From assembly GCF_004122145.1 (NCBI RefSeq), contig NZ_SBKQ01000020.1, positions 1-45,470 on the forward strand: 45,470 bases of DNA, written 5' to 3'. Shown piece by piece: positions 44,101 to 45,470 of the stretch (within the stretch, counting starts at the first letter, position 1; each line of letters opens with the position of its first letter). The position numbers and the translations under genes are program-made. This stretch comes from Flavobacterium piscinae. GTDB taxonomy: Bacteria; Bacteroidota; Bacteroidia; Flavobacteriales; Flavobacteriaceae. A model generated the notes under the pieces. That model saw only the letters and a program-made list of their open reading frames with translations, did not search any database and was not told where the DNA came from.

Positions 44101-45470
44101 GTGAAATCACTGTGGAAGGTGTTGATACAACTGTGGCTGGTGATTGTCCGAACTCGTTCGTAATCACTAGAACTTGGTTGTTTGTAGATGCTTGTAGTAA
44201 CGAAACTTCTATTTCGCAAACAATTACTGTAAACGATACTGTTGTTCCTGCGTTCGTAGAAGAGCTTCCTGCTAGTTTAACAGTAGAGTGTGATGCTGTT
44301 CCAACGGCTGCTACTTTAACTGCTACAGATAATTGTGGTGAGGCAACTGTTGCCTTCACCGAATCAACTGAGCAAGGGCAATGTGCTAACACTTTTGTTG
44401 TGACCAGAACTTGGAAGGCAACAGATGAGTGTGGAAATGAAACAACACACACACAAATTATCACTGTTCAAGATACAACTGCTCCTGCTTTTGTAGAAGA
44501 GCTTCCTGCTAATGTAACTGTTGAATGTAGTGCTGTTCCAACTGCTGCTATTTTAACTGCAACAGACAATTGTGGTGATGCAATTGTTACCTTTACTGAA
44601 TCAACTGAGCAAGGTCAATGTGCTAACGCTTATGTTGTGACCAGAACTTGGACGGCAACAGATGAGTGTGGAAATGAAACAACACACACACAAATTATCA
44701 CTGTTCAAGATACAACTGCTCCTGCTTTTGTAGAAGAGCTTCCTGCTAATGTAAGCGTTGAATGTAGTGCTGTTCCAACTGCTGCTACTTTAACTGCTAC
44801 AGACAATTGTGGTGATGCAATTGTTACCTTTACTGAATCAACTGAGCAAGGTCAATGTGCTAACGCTTATGTTGTGACCAGAACTTGGACGGCAACAGAT
44901 GCTTGTAACAACCAAACAGTTCATACTCAAATTATAACTGTAGAGGATACTATAGCTCCAATATTTAATGAAGATATTCCTTCAGAAATAACAGTTTCAT
45001 GTGACAACATTCCTCAACCAGAGGTATTGACTGCAACAGATAATTGTGGTGAAGTAAATGTTGTTTATTTTGAAGTAATTAGTGAAGGAAATTGTCCAAA
45101 TAACTATTTAATTACAAGAGCTTGGACAGCAACGGATCTGTGTGGTAACACTTCACTTAAAAAACAATTTGTTAATGTTCAAGATATTACTGCTCCGATT
45201 TTTGTAGAAGAATTACCAAGTGATGTAACTGTAGAATGTGATGCTGTACCAACGGCTGCTACACTTTCTGCTACTGACAACTGTAGTGAGGCAAGTGTTA
45301 CCTTTGTTGAGTCTACTCAACAAGGTCAATGTGCTAACGCTTTTGTTGTGACCAGAACTTGGACGGCAACAGATGAGTGTGGAAATGAAACAACACACAC
45401 ACAAATTATCACTGTTCAAGATACTGTTTCCCCTGAAATCACTACTCAAGCAGCTAGTATTGTTGTAGAA
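38175..45470 (+). CDS. Giant secreted repeat adhesin, 3' end beyond the window
   Basis: Open frame of 2432 codons with no stop before the window edge. A signal peptide is visible (residues 1-33, ending FYVNA, then Q). The N-terminal region (about 35-525) is unique and beta-rich, with VYAGLYWTGRAS, ALVEGNGGGTGYYGGWGMVVVYEND-like segments found in large Bacteroidota surface proteins. A DUF11-like domain follows (about 525-670: GQEVEFGVDIKNLGTEAVNNYRL), then a short Cys-containing linker. Next come five 99-aa cadherin/CshA-like repeats (791-1285), one diverged copy (to about 1379), and thirteen complete plus one partial HYR-like repeats (from about 1380). Each HYR-like unit has VEC, DNC, QC and D[AE]C cysteines. 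Flavobacterial proteins of this type are T9SS substrates used in gliding or adhesion (SprB-like); the C-terminal sorting domain lies outside the window, so that is inference. Confidence 0.9.
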   Translation, partial: MNNMYSNFKLNLKSNYLLILLMVLIGNSFYVNAQVRVPFTQRTSVYTPQKTIYNVKGDFTMIGNSNLTLVDYADDGSNANNMRYIDMDGDPSTWNSSSSTLSLSTENGANPACSNIVYAGLYWTGRASDASTSPTEFTAVRTEQIGTQPINQNSTIGDNDAISNTSYSLNITRQGNTNARYVRYTFSGDGATVDFEFQNSTPYIRYRINGGAWTNATNQSVSNSGNNRTVTFDAVTLTTENDVTLTVNSLTRDSRQNLSTGDYEDSSFASINVSGSIPVFGTVSKTFDKRKVSIKGPNSSAYTVLTAQADDIYYPDSSDGFMYSAYIEVTDYVRTNGLGAYQVADIALVEGNGGGTGYYGGWGMVVVYENDKMKWRDVTIFDGHSYVAGSVTADFEIPVSGFNTVQAGPVNMKLGMIAGEGDRAISGDYFQIRNHPDTNWVTLNHGANDTNNFFNSSIFTGGNTRVPELLNNTGLDISMFDIPNTNNSVITNNQTSTRFRYGSTRDTYVIFNITMSVDAYIPEIEGLLSVQNIGGVPVTSGGPYNAQPGQEVEFGVDIKNLGTEAVNNYRLVIPIPFTSTFVPGSLNSSIFFTPNPTPNNLFFDPNLGATGSIVWDFGTLPLPADPQTLLASLRFKLRATDNCAILSNPNCSNNILVNGLTNGTGAVTGIPFKDRPLILGYNNSGNCQGEPIYQPITVNIVAGNYVAQNCSNVPLVQNFYYCNGETNVTATELASAFPPGSLFYAAYPVQQGANPITNFPVSAGNTATYFAVPFNADGCYFEFTISACQPIDAVDDNAGPINGTSGQNGVVNVFDNDTLNGNPVNPADVTLTLVTPDPTGALTLNPDGSVDVAVGTPAGTYTLTYQICENLNPGNCDTAVVTITVSAPVIDAVDDNAGPINGTSGQNGVVNVFDNDTLNGNPVNPADVTLTLVTPDPTGALTLNPDGSVDVAVGTPAGTYTLTYQICENLNPGNCDTAVVTITVSAPVIDAVDDNAGPINGTSGQNGVVNVFDNDTLNGNPVNPADVTLTLVTPDPTGALTLNPDGSVDVAVGTPAGTYTLTYQICENLNPGNCDTAVVTITVSAPVIDAVDDNAGPINGTSGQNGVVNVFDNDTLNGNPVNPADVTLTLVTPDPTGALTLNPDGSVDVAVGTPAGTYTLTYQICENLNPDNCDTAVVTITVSAPVIDAVDDNQGPVNGASGQTAVVNVFDNDTLNGNPVNPADVTLTLVTPDPTGALTLNPDGTVDVAAGTPAGTYTLTYQICENLNPGNCDTAVVTIVVSQASIIAQNDNYNAIECITDSIIGNVLNNDSVNNSQASTSNVNFSIISGNYPNISIDTEGNITVSSGIQAGQYTFEYTICEIINPTNCSSAIITVNVIDNTVPVISLLPGESTINCPNTPEFTQPTATDACGDVTLTFNDVITNGNCTGNYSITRTWTATDLSGNITTASQTINVIDTTAPVFVEVLPTDNTVDCSQIPAPAVLTAIDECSSANVVFNEVIEQGNCANQYSLIRTWVATDDCGNSVTHVQTISVEDNVAPTFVEELPNDFDVTIECSQIPMAVTLTATDNCGSATVTYNESIQQGNCTNAYIITRTWTATDVCNNTRTHVQTINVNDTTAPTFVEELPADVTVECTAVPTAATLTATDNCGDATVSFTESTEQGQCANAFVVTRTWTATDACNNQTVHTQIITVQDTTAPTFVEELPADVTVECTAVPTVATLTATDNCGDATVAFNESTEQGQCANAYVVTRTWTATDECGNETTHTQIITVQDTTAPAFVEELPANVTVECSAVPTAATLTATDNCGEATVAFTESTEQGQCANAFVVTRTWTATDECGNETTHIQIITVQDTVSPEITTQASSIVVECDGSGNQGAVEAWLASNGGATATDNCSDVTWTNDFNALSNDCSTAITVIFTATDACGNTATTSATFAVQDSTAPVAPEAPAAVTVACASEVPATISLTATDNCAGEITVEGVDTTVAGDCPNSFVITRTWLFVDACSNETSISQTITVNDTVVPAFVEELPASLTVECDAVPTAATLTATDNCGEATVAFTESTEQGQCANTFVVTRTWKATDECGNETTHTQIITVQDTTAPAFVEELPANVTVECSAVPTAAILTATDNCGDAIVTFTESTEQGQCANAYVVTRTWTATDECGNETTHTQIITVQDTTAPAFVEELPANVSVECSAVPTAATLTATDNCGDAIVTFTESTEQGQCANAYVVTRTWTATDACNNQTVHTQIITVEDTIAPIFNEDIPSEITVSCDNIPQPEVLTATDNCGEVNVVYFEVISEGNCPNNYLITRAWTATDLCGNTSLKKQFVNVQDITAPIFVEELPSDVTVECDAVPTAATLSATDNCSEASVTFVESTQQGQCANAFVVTRTWTATDECGNETTHTQIITVQDTVSPEITTQAASIVVE
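40545..42029 (+). repeat. Five tandem 297-bp repeats coding 99-aa cadherin-like domains
   Basis: Units start at 40545, 40842, 41139, 41436 and 41733, each exactly 297 bp. Each codes a domain starting IDAVDDN, with NVFDNDTLNGNPVNP, GALTLNPDGSVDVA, AGTYTLTYQICENLNP and ending VTITVSAPV. Units 3 and 4 differ at only two bases. Unit 5 has diverged in its first 60 bp and its last part. A degenerate sixth unit (42030-42311) keeps the NVLNND and YTICEIINPTNC marks. Confidence 0.95.
42312..45470 (+). repeat. HYR-like repeat tract, about 237-bp period
   Basis: Unit starts (Asp of the D-x-x-A/V-P junction): 42312, 42546, 42783, 43026, 43263, 43500, 43737, 43995, 44235, 44472, 44709, 44946, 45183 and 45420 (partial). 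Most spacings are 237 bp (79 aa); the 43737 unit is 258 bp. Typical unit: APTFVEELPADVTVEC, TLTATDNCGDATV, EQGQCANAFVVTRTWTATD, then either ACNNQTVHTQIITV or ECGNETTHTQIITV. Units 4-6 and 9-11 are nearly identical in DNA; units 1-3 and 12 are diverged. Confidence 0.95.

Noticed and set aside
43763..44464. 233-codon open frame on the minus strand inside the adhesin
   Set aside because: It is the antisense of the HYR-like repeats. Its length comes from repeat composition, and the product shows only low-complexity Ser/Val/Thr.

Overview
The window is AT-rich and looks like the chromosome of a Flavobacterium-type member of the Bacteroidota (Flavobacteriaceae). Three things point there. There is a type IX secretion (T9SS) type A C-terminal tail on one exported protein. 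Several genes are preceded by Bacteroidota-type promoters (TTG, about 20 bp, TAnnTTTG). The order dnaX / ppx-ppk1-sixA, and a giant HYR/cadherin-like repeat adhesin, also fit. No rRNA, tRNA, insertion sequence or CRISPR array was seen.

Positions 1-1640 form a repeat-rich margin: a strong hairpin (30-74), one gene of unknown function (538-1305), and three arrays of a GAMAACM heptamer. Positions 1640-28803 (all minus strand, transcribed right to left) form a near-continuous cluster of about 20 genes for an exported polysaccharide of the Wzx/Wzy type. In transcription order it holds: Wza-like outer-membrane export protein; Wzc-like chain-length regulator/tyrosine kinase; UDP-GlcNAc 4-epimerase; UDP-glucose 6-dehydrogenase; UDP-HexNAc dehydrogenase; dTDP-glucose 4,6-dehydratase; UDP-glucuronate 4-epimerase; GT2; pyruvyl transferase; two related GT4s; an MBOAT acyltransferase with its SGNH-like partner; a GH88/105-type hydrolase; an RCC1-repeat T9SS protein; Wzx flippase; two more related GT4s; EpsG-like polymerase; GT2; a second pyruvyl transferase; and a CapM-type GT4. 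The gene content predicts a strongly acidic polymer (uronic and amino-uronic acids, pyruvate ketals, O-acyl groups). No initiating phosphoglycosyl transferase is visible.

Positions 28868-36991 are housekeeping: recR (64 bp upstream of the polysaccharide operon with no visible terminator between), typA/bipA with a clear terminator and promoter, dnaX on the plus strand, and a minus-strand polyphosphate operon sixA-ppk1-ppx. dnaX is split by an A10 run followed by G. The zero frame stops eight codons after the run. The -1 frame is open across the run and encodes the tau-specific C-terminus, so a programmed frameshift or transcriptional slippage is very likely.

Positions 36992-37579 are a gene-poor AT-rich spacer with three TTTTATCG boxes at exact 21-bp spacing. 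It is followed by a small exported protein of unknown function (37619-38134) and a giant surface adhesin starting at 38175 that is still open at the window end (2432 codons seen). The adhesin has a unique N-terminal region, five 99-aa cadherin-like repeats (297 bp each, two of them differing at only two bases), one diverged copy, and thirteen complete plus one partial HYR-like repeats of about 79 aa with four conserved cysteines each.
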